Counted from the stretch's first letter, positions 1-7,063 are shown. The stretch: 64,000 nt of DNA from Methylorubrum thiocyanatum (GCA_014138645.1 JACJIB010000007.1:340930-404929), one strand, 5' to 3'. Numbers and translations are program-made. Notes: a model not told the origin generated them from the letters alone.

Positions 1-349
1 CCGCGTCGGAGTGGGTGGCGGCTTGGCCGAGGGCCAGTAGGACCGCCGGGTGGAGCCCTTGGCGCTCGATGCGGTCGCGTTGCGTCGTGCGCTTGTTGAG
101 CCCGAAGGCGGCCGGCAGCGCATGCGTCCAGCCGCCCGGCCAGACTTTCATCCCGGCGCGATCCACCGCGGCGACCAGGGCGTGGTTGACGACGTCGCGT
201 TCGAGCGGGATCGGCTCGCCCTCGCCGACGAGGAACGGCTGACGCTCGGGGTCGTAGGCGAGTGCGAGGTGGCCGACGAGCCCGACGGCGGTCCATCCCT
301 CGGGGCGGGGCCAGAGCTCCGGGTCCACGTACTGTAGTGTGATCTCCAT
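1..349 (-). CDS. Phage-like hypothetical protein, C-terminus cut by window edge
   Basis: The open frame starts at ATG 349 and runs off the left end with no stop, so only about 116 residues are visible. It begins MEIT and later has a basic stretch (NKRTTQRDRIERQG) that could be a helix-turn-helix, but I recognise no family. The neighbouring gene (382-735) also starts MEIT and shares the same 29-bp start region, so the two probably belong to one set of small mobile-element genes transcribed leftwards, with 32 bp between them. The function is unknown. The start rests on the shared leader and on continuous GC-rich codon use. Confidence 0.55.
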   Translation of the reverse strand, partial: MEITLQYVDPELWPRPEGWTAVGLVGHLALAYDPERQPFLVGEGEPIPLERDVVNHALVAAVDRAGMKVWPGGWTHALPAAFGLNKRTTQRDRIERQGLHPAVLLALGQAATHSDA

Positions 350-367
350 GGCGCCCGGGATAGCACG
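339..367 (-). repeat. Repeated gene-start leader, copy 1
   Basis: These 29 bp are identical to 725-753. On the minus strand they read from the 5' leader through the ATG of the gene at 1-349 into its fourth codon. Because the repeat includes the start codon and stops soon after it, it looks like a duplicated translation-initiation or regulatory cassette, not duplicated coding sequence. Confidence 0.7.
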
Positions 368-381
368 GCCAGGGTCTGGCG

Positions 382-735
382 CTAGCGCTCCGTCGCGTGC
401 GCGTCGCACCGGACGCCGGGCCCGGGGATGCGCGGCCGGCCGGGCGCGCCGCAGGCCTCGCACGTCTCCCGGCTGCGGTCGCGGGCGCTGTCGACGACGC
501 GCCCGGCGACGGCGTAGGCCTCGTCCGTCCACGCCTCCCGGGGGCGCACGCCGAGCCGCAGGCCGGCCCCGTGGTCCCGCACGGCGGTGACGACGACGGG
601 ATGCCCGGCCAGCGCCGCCAGCGCCTCGTCGATGATGGGGCGCCACCCGGTGCCGGCCCAGACGCTCGCGTCGGGCGCGAGCAGGTCCGCTTGGCGAGCG
701 GCGAGGTCCTCGGCGGGGATGCGGGTGATCTCCAT
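382..735 (-). CDS. Small Cys-containing phage-like hypothetical protein
   Basis: This encodes 117 residues starting at ATG 735 (MEITRIPAEDLAARQ). A longer frame upstream is rejected because it crosses the inverted repeat at 782 into the inserted element. The C-terminus has a C-x2-C-G followed by C-D-A-H, which could hold a metal ion. No family was recognised. It lies directly upstream of the gene at 1-349 and shares its 29-bp leader, which suggests co-regulation. The region resembles the short accessory genes of tailed-phage or genomic-island cargo. Confidence 0.55.
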   Translation of the reverse strand: MEITRIPAEDLAARQADLLAPDASVWAGTGWRPIIDEALAALAGHPVVVTAVRDHGAGLRLGVRPREAWTDEAYAVAGRVVDSARDRSRETCEACGAPGRPRIPGPGVRCDAHATER

Positions 736-753
736 GGCGCCCGGGATAGCACG
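725..753 (-). repeat. Repeated gene-start leader, copy 2
   Basis: This is a perfect 29-bp match to 339-367, covering the ATG at 735 and the sequence just upstream of it. See copy 1. Confidence 0.7.
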
Positions 754-781
754 CATGGCGTTGTCGAGGTGTGCCGGAGCG

Positions 782-801
782 GGGTAGTTGGTCAGTTTGA
801 A
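782..801 (+). repeat. Left terminal inverted repeat of the element
   Basis: This 20-bp end matches the reverse complement of 4422-4441 with one mismatch at position 8. It is preceded by GGAGCG at 776-781. Confidence 0.75.
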
Positions 802-856
802 TTTTTGTCTCCCACGAGGCATGCGGTAGCATGGCGCGATTGATGCGGAGCTACCT

Positions 857-1507
857 ATGGGCATAATCCACGCCAACAAACGGAGCATCAGCTTCCGATT
901 GAACGATGCCCCACTTTCAAAACAAGGCAAGAAGCAGCGGCGGGAGGGCTTACTTAAATCAACCTCTGAAGAACTCAATAAAATACCATTTTTATTTTCG
1001 GACGATGTTGAGATTACTATCGAATTGTTTCTCCATGAACAAAATCGCTACGAAACCGACAGATCCGCTGACATAGATAACGTAGTAAAGCCGTTACTGG
1101 ATGTTATGACAGGCCCAAATGGCCTGATGATTGATGACAATCAGGTGCAAAGTATTCGTAATTTTTGGGTAGATACCGATGAGTCAGAGCATGCCATCGT
1201 CACAGTCAGCCCACTGCTGGAAGGCACAGTGCAAAAGGGCGGGCTTGTGTTCGTCAATATGTGGAAGCAGATGTATTTTCCACTGAATGAAAAGCTGCCG
1301 CCAAAGGCGGTAAGTTTGTTCCTTGACGCTCTAAGCGGTCATATAAAGACAAGAAACTATCTTGAGCAAAATGGAGCGGACTATAATACTCTAAGAAGAA
1401 TGCTCCCTATTCAGCGCTTGTTTCACAAAACTCGGATTACGGCATTTAATGTGAAAAGCTTCGACGAAATGCGCAATCTTTTCCCAACGACTAAACCGGA
1501 TGTCTAA
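857..1507 (+). CDS. RusA-like Holliday-junction endonuclease with C-terminal extension
   Basis: This 216-residue protein has the RusA core around residues 65-105: ADIDNVVKPLLDVM, then GLMIDDNQV. RusA enzymes use this D-x-D-N...K and later DD pattern to bind metal and cut four-way DNA junctions. Typical RusA proteins are about 120 residues. Here roughly 100 extra residues follow, with no recognised domain. The gene is AT-rich, unlike the GC-rich flanks, and is the first gene inside the left terminal repeat. A GGAG precedes the start at 857. The 3' end overlaps the convergent transposase by 17 bp, so the C-terminus may have been altered by the IS insertion. Phage RusA acts in recombination; a role for this protein inside a transposon is inferred only. 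Confidence 0.75.
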   Translation: MGIIHANKRSISFRLNDAPLSKQGKKQRREGLLKSTSEELNKIPFLFSDDVEITIELFLHEQNRYETDRSADIDNVVKPLLDVMTGPNGLMIDDNQVQSIRNFWVDTDESEHAIVTVSPLLEGTVQKGGLVFVNMWKQMYFPLNEKLPPKAVSLFLDALSGHIKTRNYLEQNGADYNTLRRMLPIQRLFHKTRITAFNVKSFDEMRNLFPTTKPDV

Positions 1508-2378
1508 CAGATTTCTTATAGGAGCCACGCTTCGCTGGCCCCGCATCTCTTGCCTCGACCAGCGCCACAATATCGCTGATTTCCCAAAGCCGGTCGGTGA
1601 TGCCCGCCGCCATCGCAGGGCTTACCCGCAGCTTCGCGTGGACTCGGACAAAGTTGTAATACATGAAGTGCAGCGCCACGGCGTAGGCGTGGTTCTCCAC
1701 CTTCTTAGAAAATGCGTTCGTGAGCCGGGTGAAGCGGCGCATGTGCATCCGCATCGTGAGGTTCTGGCGCTCCACGTAGGACGTGGAGACGTGCTCAGGA
1801 TCGGGCTGGCCTTCGATCTGACGCTTGATGGCGCCCGTGCAGATCGGCGGGCTGTAGCGGCCCTGTTTGGCCTCAGGAGCCGTGCCATAGGTCTTCTGTA
1901 GGACGGCGAAATCGATGTCCGCGCCGAACGCGCCCTCAACGGCTTCGAGGTACGGCTTGTGCCCATCGGACGTGAGCTGCACCCGGCCTTTCAGCCGATC
2001 CGCCACGTCGAGCATGAACGCGTTAGCGTACTCGGCGTCCCGGCCGCCGACGAGGTAGGCCAGCACGAGCTTGGTGTCGGCATCAATGGCCGTCCACGTC
2101 CACACGTCGCCAGCATCGTCCGGCGACGCCTTGGCGGTCGCTACGTTCTTCTGCTTGCAGTGGGTGAAGGCCCAAATCTCATCGACCTGCACCCGCTTCG
2201 CTTGAACGCCCCGAACGTGCTCGTCGTGGTAGGCGGCGCACGCTTTGCCAGCGTCCACGAGCAGCTTCGCAATCGTGTTCTTGCTGATGTCCGTCGTCCG
2301 CACCACCGCGCGGATCGACATGCCCTCACAGAGGAGGTGCAGGACGCGCGCACGGTCGGCCGAGGAGAGCTTGTTCAT
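1491..2378 (-). CDS. IS1-type DDE transposase
   Basis: This 295-residue protein has an N-terminal helix-turn-helix (MSIRAVVRTTDISKNTIAKLL) and a DDE catalytic core with VQVDEIWAF and WTAIDADTKLV. It matches what are usually annotated as IS1-family transposases in alphaproteobacteria. A strong GGAGGG lies just before ATG 2378. The last residues (KKSVRHPV) probably read into the IS end. Clear terminal repeats of the IS itself could not be fixed: an imperfect ACAGA-containing pairing exists near 1505 and 2410. The gene sits between the stop codons of two converging passenger genes, so the IS either inserted there or is the native transposase of the whole 782-4441 unit. Confidence 0.9.
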   Translation of the reverse strand: MNKLSSADRARVLHLLCEGMSIRAVVRTTDISKNTIAKLLVDAGKACAAYHDEHVRGVQAKRVQVDEIWAFTHCKQKNVATAKASPDDAGDVWTWTAIDADTKLVLAYLVGGRDAEYANAFMLDVADRLKGRVQLTSDGHKPYLEAVEGAFGADIDFAVLQKTYGTAPEAKQGRYSPPICTGAIKRQIEGQPDPEHVSTSYVERQNLTMRMHMRRFTRLTNAFSKKVENHAYAVALHFMYYNFVRVHAKLRVSPAMAAGITDRLWEISDIVALVEARDAGPAKRGSYKKSVRHPV

Positions 2379-2393
2379 GGCCCTCCTTCAATA

Positions 2394-2429
2394 TGACCCT
2401 TATGCTTGTCTGTCAAGCAGAATGGGTCA
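2394..2429. repeat. Imperfect palindrome at the junction of IS and passenger operon
   Basis: The arms TGACCC..TGCTTG and CAAGCA..GGGTCA pair around a 5-nt loop. The stop codon of the gene at 2413-2604 starts in the loop. There is no T-run after the stem, so it is not a convincing intrinsic terminator. It may be part of an IS end or a transcription-blocking hairpin at the end of the operon. Confidence 0.5.
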
Positions 2430-2604
2430 ATTTCCTTACCGCGCTTCGCAGCTCGTTGCGATGACGATCCATGACGCTTTTTGTTGCAAGCTCAGCGTCA
2501 AGCGACGCAGAGACGGACGGCTTGTCAAGAAATGTCTGCAGATCACGCGGAATTTCCACAGCATTCTCATCCTTAGTGCCCGTTTTGAGAAGCTTTGCCG
2601 TCAT
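2413..2604 (-). CDS. 63-aa protein, last gene of the Ntn-hydrolase operon
   Basis: This small charged protein (MTAKLLKTGTKDENAVEIP...) has no recognised domain. It starts 2 bp after the stop of the proteasome-like gene, so the two are very likely translationally coupled and functionally linked. Its base composition matches that gene. It ends in the palindrome next to the IS, so its C-terminus could have been changed by the insertion. Possible roles such as substrate, inhibitor or adaptor of the hydrolase are guesses. Confidence 0.6.
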   Translation of the reverse strand: MTAKLLKTGTKDENAVEIPRDLQTFLDKPSVSASLDAELATKSVMDRHRNELRSAVRKLTHSA

Positions 2605-2606
2605 TA

Positions 2607-3899
2607 CTAATTCTCCGCTTGTTTATATCTCCGCGCAAAGAACCGAGAGTTTAGCTCCGGCGGGAAATAGTGCTTCCTCTTTACCCAAACAAACCCCTCT
2701 GACTTTGATATAACGGCAACATCAACATCACCACCAACTGACTCTTGCTCCCTAGAAACCTTGCGCTTAAGCGAGGTAAGCTCAATGAGTGCACGGGCCA
2801 TATTGGCAAGCTCTTGTTTTGGCATGTGCCTAATCATATCGAAGATAGGCTTGGTGTACTCTTTTTGCTTGTACGCTTCGAGCTCCTTCAGCTGGTCGGC
2901 CTTGATTTTTTCTATAATTGACACAACGGCCGCCGGGAGGCCAGTGCCCGTTGAAGTGCTACCTGTGAATGCTGCAATAAGTTCCTCAGAAATCTGCTCA
3001 ATTGATTGTTTTATGATTTCCTGGCTAAACTCGTAGAGCTCCGGATCAATGCCGTGCATGAAGCGGTCGATCATATCACTTTGAGCAAATCCAAGAGCCT
3101 CAGCGTGGGGACCGCGGCGACCTACATCAACCGATGCCCCTTCTACGTACTTCAAATTGTTGCCGATTATTCCTTCCATTTCAAATCGTTCTAAGGACGG
3201 GCACCTTTCGTCGTCGCCAAACCCCGCAATAACGACGCCACTGCTGTAAGATGAAAGGTGCTCACACGATAAAGCCATAACCACTAACTTATGAAGAGCT
3301 TCCCTTGTTTTCTGACTTGGAACTATTCGATTAAAAAATAGCGACACAGCTCGATTTATCGAAGGGCCGTAATCAGCCTCAATCATTCCGATATACGCCT
3401 TGGAGGCGTAGGGCAATCTTTTCAAGACACCAAGTTCATCTGTTTTTTCTTTTATCACCCCCTGAGCTATAATATTATTTTTGCTCTTCAGGTACTTACC
3501 TTGGCGGTCTATCTCCTGATAAATTTTTTCATCGATTTTTTGGGTGAGCTCCTCAATGATATCAGCAGTAATCATGAGCACGATTTGATCTTTATCAGGC
3601 TTGTCTACCGGCACTTTCCCGGACAGGTATTTTATAAAGTCATCTTTATAATCGACTATCTTGGGAAAAGTGTCTGTACTCAACTGTCGTCGGTATTCTT
3701 TAATGATTGTCTCGAGGGGTAGGCCCATAAAATCAAGCCTGCCGTAAATCATTATTCCTACTGGAGCAGACTCATGTAGTTCAAATATCTTGCTGACGCT
3801 ATTGTAGATTTTTGCCGACGCACCTCTGCCAATTGTTACGGCGCTATCCGCAGCCAACGCGACAGCAGACTTATTTAAAACCGCAATTTCAGCTGTCAT
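2607..3899 (-). CDS. Proteasome-like N-terminal-threonine (Ntn) hydrolase
   Basis: This 430-residue protein begins M-T-A-E-I-A-V-L-N-K. Removing Met would expose Thr1. Asp17 follows in AADSAVTIG and a lysine in SKIFEL (36 from Thr1), which are the positions of the Thr1-Asp17-Lys33 triad of proteasome beta subunits and HslV, with a three-residue insertion. The next segment, APVGIMIYGRLDF, also fits that fold. The remaining ~300 residues are helical and charged and unlike HslV (about 175 aa). No ATPase partner is visible nearby. It overlaps the upstream gene by 11 bp and is followed 2 bp later by a 63-aa gene. It is AT-rich relative to its surroundings. The likely activity is a peptidase or amidohydrolase; the substrate is unknown. 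Confidence 0.6.
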   Translation of the reverse strand: MTAEIAVLNKSAVALAADSAVTIGRGASAKIYNSVSKIFELHESAPVGIMIYGRLDFMGLPLETIIKEYRRQLSTDTFPKIVDYKDDFIKYLSGKVPVDKPDKDQIVLMITADIIEELTQKIDEKIYQEIDRQGKYLKSKNNIIAQGVIKEKTDELGVLKRLPYASKAYIGMIEADYGPSINRAVSLFFNRIVPSQKTREALHKLVVMALSCEHLSSYSSGVVIAGFGDDERCPSLERFEMEGIIGNNLKYVEGASVDVGRRGPHAEALGFAQSDMIDRFMHGIDPELYEFSQEIIKQSIEQISEELIAAFTGSTSTGTGLPAAVVSIIEKIKADQLKELEAYKQKEYTKPIFDMIRHMPKQELANMARALIELTSLKRKVSREQESVGGDVDVAVISKSEGFVWVKRKHYFPPELNSRFFARRYKQAEN

Positions 3900-4134
3900 C
3901 TTTGCGCCACCTTGCGGCGGCGGCCTGACGAGCGATACGCGAGCGTTCTTCGGGCGATAGACTCTCAGCCCGCGCTCTTCCTCCCTTCAAGCCGCCGCTT
4001 CGTGCGAACTCGGTTGCGGGAGAGACTGGAACAGCATTCTCAGGTTGTCGAGTCGATTGTTCATCGCCCGTCACTGCATCCACGATGAACTTGGCGAGCT
4101 GGTTGGGATCGCGGGGACGCCTGGGAGTGGTCAT
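3889..4134 (-). CDS. 81-aa histone-H1-like/KGG-type basic protein
   Basis: The N-terminus (RPRDPNQLAKFIVDAVTG) and C-terminus (GGLKGGRARAESLSPEERSRIARQAAAARW) match a widespread bacterial small-protein family often labelled histone H1-like or KGG. These have conserved RxRDPNQLAK and basic GGLKGG motifs and probably bind nucleic acid; no member's role is certain. Its start overlaps the stop of the upstream gene in ATGA (4131-4134), and its stop overlaps the start of the Ntn hydrolase by 11 bp, so it is the second gene of the coupled operon. Confidence 0.7.
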   Translation of the reverse strand: MTTPRRPRDPNQLAKFIVDAVTGDEQSTRQPENAVPVSPATEFARSGGLKGGRARAESLSPEERSRIARQAAAARWRKDDS

Positions 4135-4364
4135 AGCAGCGCGTCCGGGTGACGGGTTTGGGTGCCGGCGAAATTGTAGGCGAGCTTGCAGCCCGTATGC
4201 GCAACGAGATGCCCAAAGTGCGGTTTGCCGCCGACGCCAGTCCAGGGCGCAACAGCCCCGTGGCAGGCTGGGCAGCGGAGGGGTACTCCGCTCAGCGACG
4301 TGGCTTCAGCCGGGCTGACTGGCGTCCAGGCTTCGCCCTGTTTTGCTTCGGCTTCCAGTATCAT
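4131..4364 (-). CDS. 77-aa CoiA-like zinc-binding protein
   Basis: The sequence CPACHGAVAP...FGHLVAHTGC gives a C-x2-C then H...H...C arrangement. It resembles the N-terminal zinc motif of CoiA-like competence proteins and of small phage proteins. At 77 residues it lacks any nuclease domain. It overlaps the next gene by ATGA, making it the first gene of the four-gene operon. It starts about 60 bp inside the right terminal repeat of the element, so the promoter must lie within or across that repeat. Confidence 0.6.
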   Translation of the reverse strand: MILEAEAKQGEAWTPVSPAEATSLSGVPLRCPACHGAVAPWTGVGGKPHFGHLVAHTGCKLAYNFAGTQTRHPDALL

Positions 4365-4421
4365 TCCCCGACCATGCCACGGGCACCCGCCGGGACCAAG
4401 GCCGGGTCAAGCGAGGCGGAT

Positions 4422-4441
4422 TTCAAACTGACCCACTACCC
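4422..4441 (-). repeat. Right terminal inverted repeat of the element
   Basis: This is the inverted partner of 782-801. It is followed directly by GGAGCG (4442-4447), matching the hexamer before the left end. Confidence 0.75.
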
Positions 4442-4556
4442 GGAGCGGCCTCCGGTCCCTCTTCGCGGGTGCGTGACGAGGGGTTTGCCATCCCGCATGC
4501 CGGGGAAGATCGCCCTCGAATCGGCGCGCCGCAAGGCCCGTGCATCTGGTCTGATG

Positions 4557-4595
4557 GTGGTACGCTGGTGGTACGCTCGGTTTCTGGCGTACCAC
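4557..4595 (+). other. Putative integrase arm sites, left of the att core
   Basis: GTGGTACGC occurs at 4557-4565 and 4568-4576, an 11-bp period, and in inverted orientation at 4587-4595. Related GTGGTATCC copies lie on the other side of the tRNA fragment. Short iterons at helical spacing next to a tyrosine-integrase core are typical arm-type binding sites. Confidence 0.55.
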
Positions 4596-4622
4596 GGTCC
4601 CCGGCTAAGTGCTTGAGGGGAT

Positions 4623-4672
4623 TGGAGCGGGCGATCGGGATCGAACCGACGACATTCAGCTTGGGAAGCTGA
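4623..4672 (-). tRNA. 3' half of tRNA-Gly(CCC), attachment-site core
   Basis: On the minus strand this reads an anticodon stem-loop TCAGC-TTCCCAA-GCTGA (anticodon CCC), a variable loop, a T-arm with GGTTCGATCCC, and the acceptor strand ending CGCCCGCTCCA. The D-arm and 5' acceptor strand that should follow above 4672 are absent. This is therefore a tRNA fragment and not a working gene, as left by site-specific integration into the 3' end of a tRNA gene. The integrase starts about 150 bp away. By orientation the element interior lies to the right. Confidence 0.8.
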
Positions 4673-4790
4673 TAAGTCTACTTCGCGCCGCGCCGGCTGA
4701 TCTGTCTATCGTTAACCCTGGCCTTGATCGATATAGCCTTTTCCCGCCTCTCGGTAGCCCGCACCGTTGCGCCGCCCCCCAAAGCCGGGC

Positions 4791-4810
4791 GTGGTATCCC
4801 CGTGGTATCC
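4791..4810 (+). other. Putative integrase arm sites, right of the att core
   Basis: GTGGTATCC occurs at 4791-4799 and 4802-4810, again with an 11-bp period, just upstream of the integrase start. Together with the copies at 4557-4595 they flank the tRNA-derived core on both sides. Confidence 0.55.
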
Positions 4811-4824
4811 GGGCTGACGATCGA

Positions 4825-6315
4825 ATGGCGACGGCGAATTCCAGGGGCTCCTACGCGGCGCGCGAGCGGACCCGCCTCACCCAGCAGCACGTGGCGAAGG
4901 CCCGGCGCCTGATCGCCGGTGACGCTCTGCAGGGCCGCGGCCTCGACCTCGCCGACACCGAATGCCAGGGCCTCGTGCTGCGGGTGACGCGCCGGTCCGG
5001 GACCTGGCTCCTCAAGCACCGCGCCGGCACGGTCCGCCTCGGGGACATCGAGGCGCTGGCCGTCGACGCCGCGCGCGTGGCCGCCGACCGGGCCCGCCTC
5101 GCCCTGAAGGAGGGCCGGGACCCGAGCGTGGACGCGCGGGTGTTCGAGGCGGCGCAGGCCCGGGGCATGTCCATGGAGGACGCCCTCGACGCGGCCTATC
5201 CAGTCGAGGTCGAGGTCCAGTCCGACGAGGACCGGCTCCGGGACGGGCCCTGGCAGTGGGGCGACCTCATCGACCAGTTCCTCGCGGCGAAGCTCCCGAC
5301 CCTCAAGCCCCGCTGGTCGGCGCAGTTCGAGCGCCACTTGCTCCGGGCGGCGGAGGGCCCGCTGCGGCACCGGCTCGTCGCCTCGCTGGCACAGCGGGAC
5401 ATGCTGGCCGTGCGCGACCGCGTGGCGAAGGCGCGGACCCTGAGCGCCGCGGCCGACACGGTCGAAGCGGTGAAGGCGTGCCTCTCCTGGGGCAAGCGGT
5501 TCCACGGCCACCTCACCGGCCTGCGGGGCCATCCCTGGTGGCAGGACGAGCTTGAAGTCGAGTGGGCCTCCACGCCCCGGGACCGGACGCCGACCCTGGA
5601 GGAGCTCGGCCGCACGCTCGCCCTGGCGGAGCGGCACAAGGCGCTTGGCGCCACCGGCAAGGAGACGGCGCCCGGCATGCTCGCGGCGCTGTGGGCCGTC
5701 GTCCTGACCGGGCAGCGGGCCGGCGCCCTGACGGGCACGCTCCGGAAGACCGTGAGGCCGTGGCCGGAGCGGCCGGGCTGGGAGATCTGGTCGTGGACCG
5801 CGGCCGAGATGAAGGGCGGCCGCCCCCACGCGGTGCCGGTCCCGCCCGAGGCGCTGGCCGCCATTCGGCGTCACCGGACCGACCCGACGAGCCCCCACCT
5901 GTTCCCGAGCCGCCTGCCGGGCAAGAGCGTGACGCCCGTCGGCATGACGCAGTGGTTCGATCGGATGCAGGGGAAGGAGAAGGCGACCAAGGGCGGGGGA
6001 CGGACGGGGCGCCCGGCCGGCGACTTGTTCGCCCAGCACGACATCCGCCCGTGGACGCCCCATGACGTGCGCCGGACGCTCGCCGCCTATCTCGACATGG
6101 AGCGGCTCGGCGGGGCGGCGTCGGCCATCCTCGCGCACCGGCCGCCGTCGGTGAAGGGGGATCCCGGGCAGGAGCGCGAGCTCGCGCAGGCCATCACCTT
6201 GCGCCACTACATCCACTCGCAGCGCCTCGACCTCAAGGCGGAGGGGATGTCCGCCTGGGTCGCAGCGATCCTCGCCGCCTACGAGGCGGAGGCGGCCGCC
6301 CTGCATAGCTCGTGA
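4825..6315 (+). CDS. P4-type tyrosine integrase
   Basis: The 496-residue product starts at ATG 4825 (MATANSRGSYAARERTRL). The frame extends upstream only through the att site, which cannot be coding. The N-terminal part (LADTECQGLVLRVTRRSGTWLLKHR...VRLGDIEAL) is a DUF4102-like arm-binding domain. The catalytic part has the tyrosine-recombinase residues: Arg in LTGQRAGALTG, Lys in EMKGGRPHAVPVP, H-x-x-R in HDVRRTL, His in ILAHRPP and Tyr in LRHYIHSQ. It integrates and excises DNA at the tRNA-Gly fragment beside it. GC content and codon use match the 6.5-13.3 kb block, which I take to be its cargo. Confidence 0.92.
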   Translation: MATANSRGSYAARERTRLTQQHVAKARRLIAGDALQGRGLDLADTECQGLVLRVTRRSGTWLLKHRAGTVRLGDIEALAVDAARVAADRARLALKEGRDPSVDARVFEAAQARGMSMEDALDAAYPVEVEVQSDEDRLRDGPWQWGDLIDQFLAAKLPTLKPRWSAQFERHLLRAAEGPLRHRLVASLAQRDMLAVRDRVAKARTLSAAADTVEAVKACLSWGKRFHGHLTGLRGHPWWQDELEVEWASTPRDRTPTLEELGRTLALAERHKALGATGKETAPGMLAALWAVVLTGQRAGALTGTLRKTVRPWPERPGWEIWSWTAAEMKGGRPHAVPVPPEALAAIRRHRTDPTSPHLFPSRLPGKSVTPVGMTQWFDRMQGKEKATKGGGRTGRPAGDLFAQHDIRPWTPHDVRRTLAAYLDMERLGGAASAILAHRPPSVKGDPGQERELAQAITLRHYIHSQRLDLKAEGMSAWVAAILAAYEAEAAALHSS

Positions 6316-6493
6316 AGAATTTGCCCCGGATCCGATAACGCTAGGCCCCCGGCCAGGGGTTCAGTAACCCGGCCGTGCCACGGTGGCGATTCCTGTCCGA
6401 GGTCCCGATGCGAAAACCCGCGCCGCTCCCGCTCATCCCCGTCCCTACGGAGGCGTGACGCCGCGCGCGCAGCCTCCCGATTAGAGGCTGCCC

Positions 6494-7063
6494 GTGACCA
6501 CCTTCTTCTGCGCCGACTTGCACCTGGGCCACGCGACACTGCTGACGAGCGCCGTCGCCAGGCCCCGCCCGTTCGCCTCCATCGAGGAGCATGACGAGGC
6601 GATCATCTCCCGCTGGAACGCGACCGTCCGGCGCGCCAGCGACGACGTCTACGTCCTTGGCGATTTCGCCCTCGGCCTCGATGCCGCCGCCCTGGAGCGC
6701 GCGTTCCGGCGCCTGCGCGGTCGCAAGCACCTGATCATCGGCAACCACGATGCCAAGCGGACCATCCGCCTGCCGTGGTCCTCGAAGCCGGCGGACCTGC
6801 GCCGTATTGCCGTCGACGCCGGCGGCCATCGGTACGACGTCACCCTCTGCCACTACCCAATGCGGGCCTGGAACAGGATCTACCATGGGGCGATCCATCT
6901 GTTCGGGCACACGCACGGCAGCCTCCCCGGCACCCGGCGGTCCTGCGACGTCGGCGTAGACGTCTGGGACTTCCGGCCGGTGACGCTGACCGAGATCCTC
7001 GACGCCATGGCGCTCGCGAACACGTGGCCCGAGGAACTCCAGGGCATCGAGGACCGTGGCTAG
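6494..7063 (+). CDS. Phage-type metallophosphoesterase
   Basis: This 189-residue protein carries the calcineurin-like metal-binding series DLHLGH, GDFAL, GNHD, CHYP and GHTHG in order, so it is a dinuclear-metal phosphoesterase. Short versions of this family are common in phages and islands; the substrate is unknown. The start is GTG at 6494 (MTTFFCADLHLGH), giving an N-terminus that runs straight into the first metal motif. It converges on the next gene with a 4-bp overlap. Confidence 0.85.
   Translation: MTTFFCADLHLGHATLLTSAVARPRPFASIEEHDEAIISRWNATVRRASDDVYVLGDFALGLDAAALERAFRRLRGRKHLIIGNHDAKRTIRLPWSSKPADLRRIAVDAGGHRYDVTLCHYPMRAWNRIYHGAIHLFGHTHGSLPGTRRSCDVGVDVWDFRPVTLTEILDAMALANTWPEELQGIEDRG

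Larger units (their letters stand above)
782..4441. mobile_element. 3.66-kb inverted-repeat-bounded element with passenger genes
   Basis: The left end (782-801) reads GGGTAGTTGGTCAGTTTGAA. The right end (4422-4441, reverse complement) matches it at 19 of 20 positions. Immediately outside both ends lies GGAGCG (776-781 and 4442-4447), as expected of a target-site duplication. Inside, several genes are clearly AT-richer than the surroundings: a RusA-like nuclease, an IS1-type transposase and a four-gene operon led by a CoiA-like zinc protein and containing a proteasome-like hydrolase. The internal transposase may or may not recognise these ends; the family of the ends was not identified. The 6-bp duplication could arise by chance but, together with the paired repeats, supports a transposed unit. 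Confidence 0.7.

Noticed and set aside
382-978. A 198-aa minus frame starting at 978
   Set aside because: It runs across the left terminal repeat and through the RusA gene on the other strand; the gene-like part begins at ATG 735.
2394-2429. The palindrome as an intrinsic terminator
   Set aside because: No T-run on either side and the stop codon lies in the loop; kept only as a palindrome.
782-4441. Assignment of the element to a named IS or Tn family
   Set aside because: The ends do not match any family I can name with confidence, and the 6-bp duplication is not diagnostic.
4623-4672. A complete tRNA-Gly gene
   Set aside because: The D-arm and 5' acceptor strand are absent; only the 3' half is present.
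4678-6306. A 542-aa minus frame opposite the integrase
   Set aside because: Gly/Arg/Pro-rich shadow of a GC-rich gene; the plus strand carries the clear integrase motifs.
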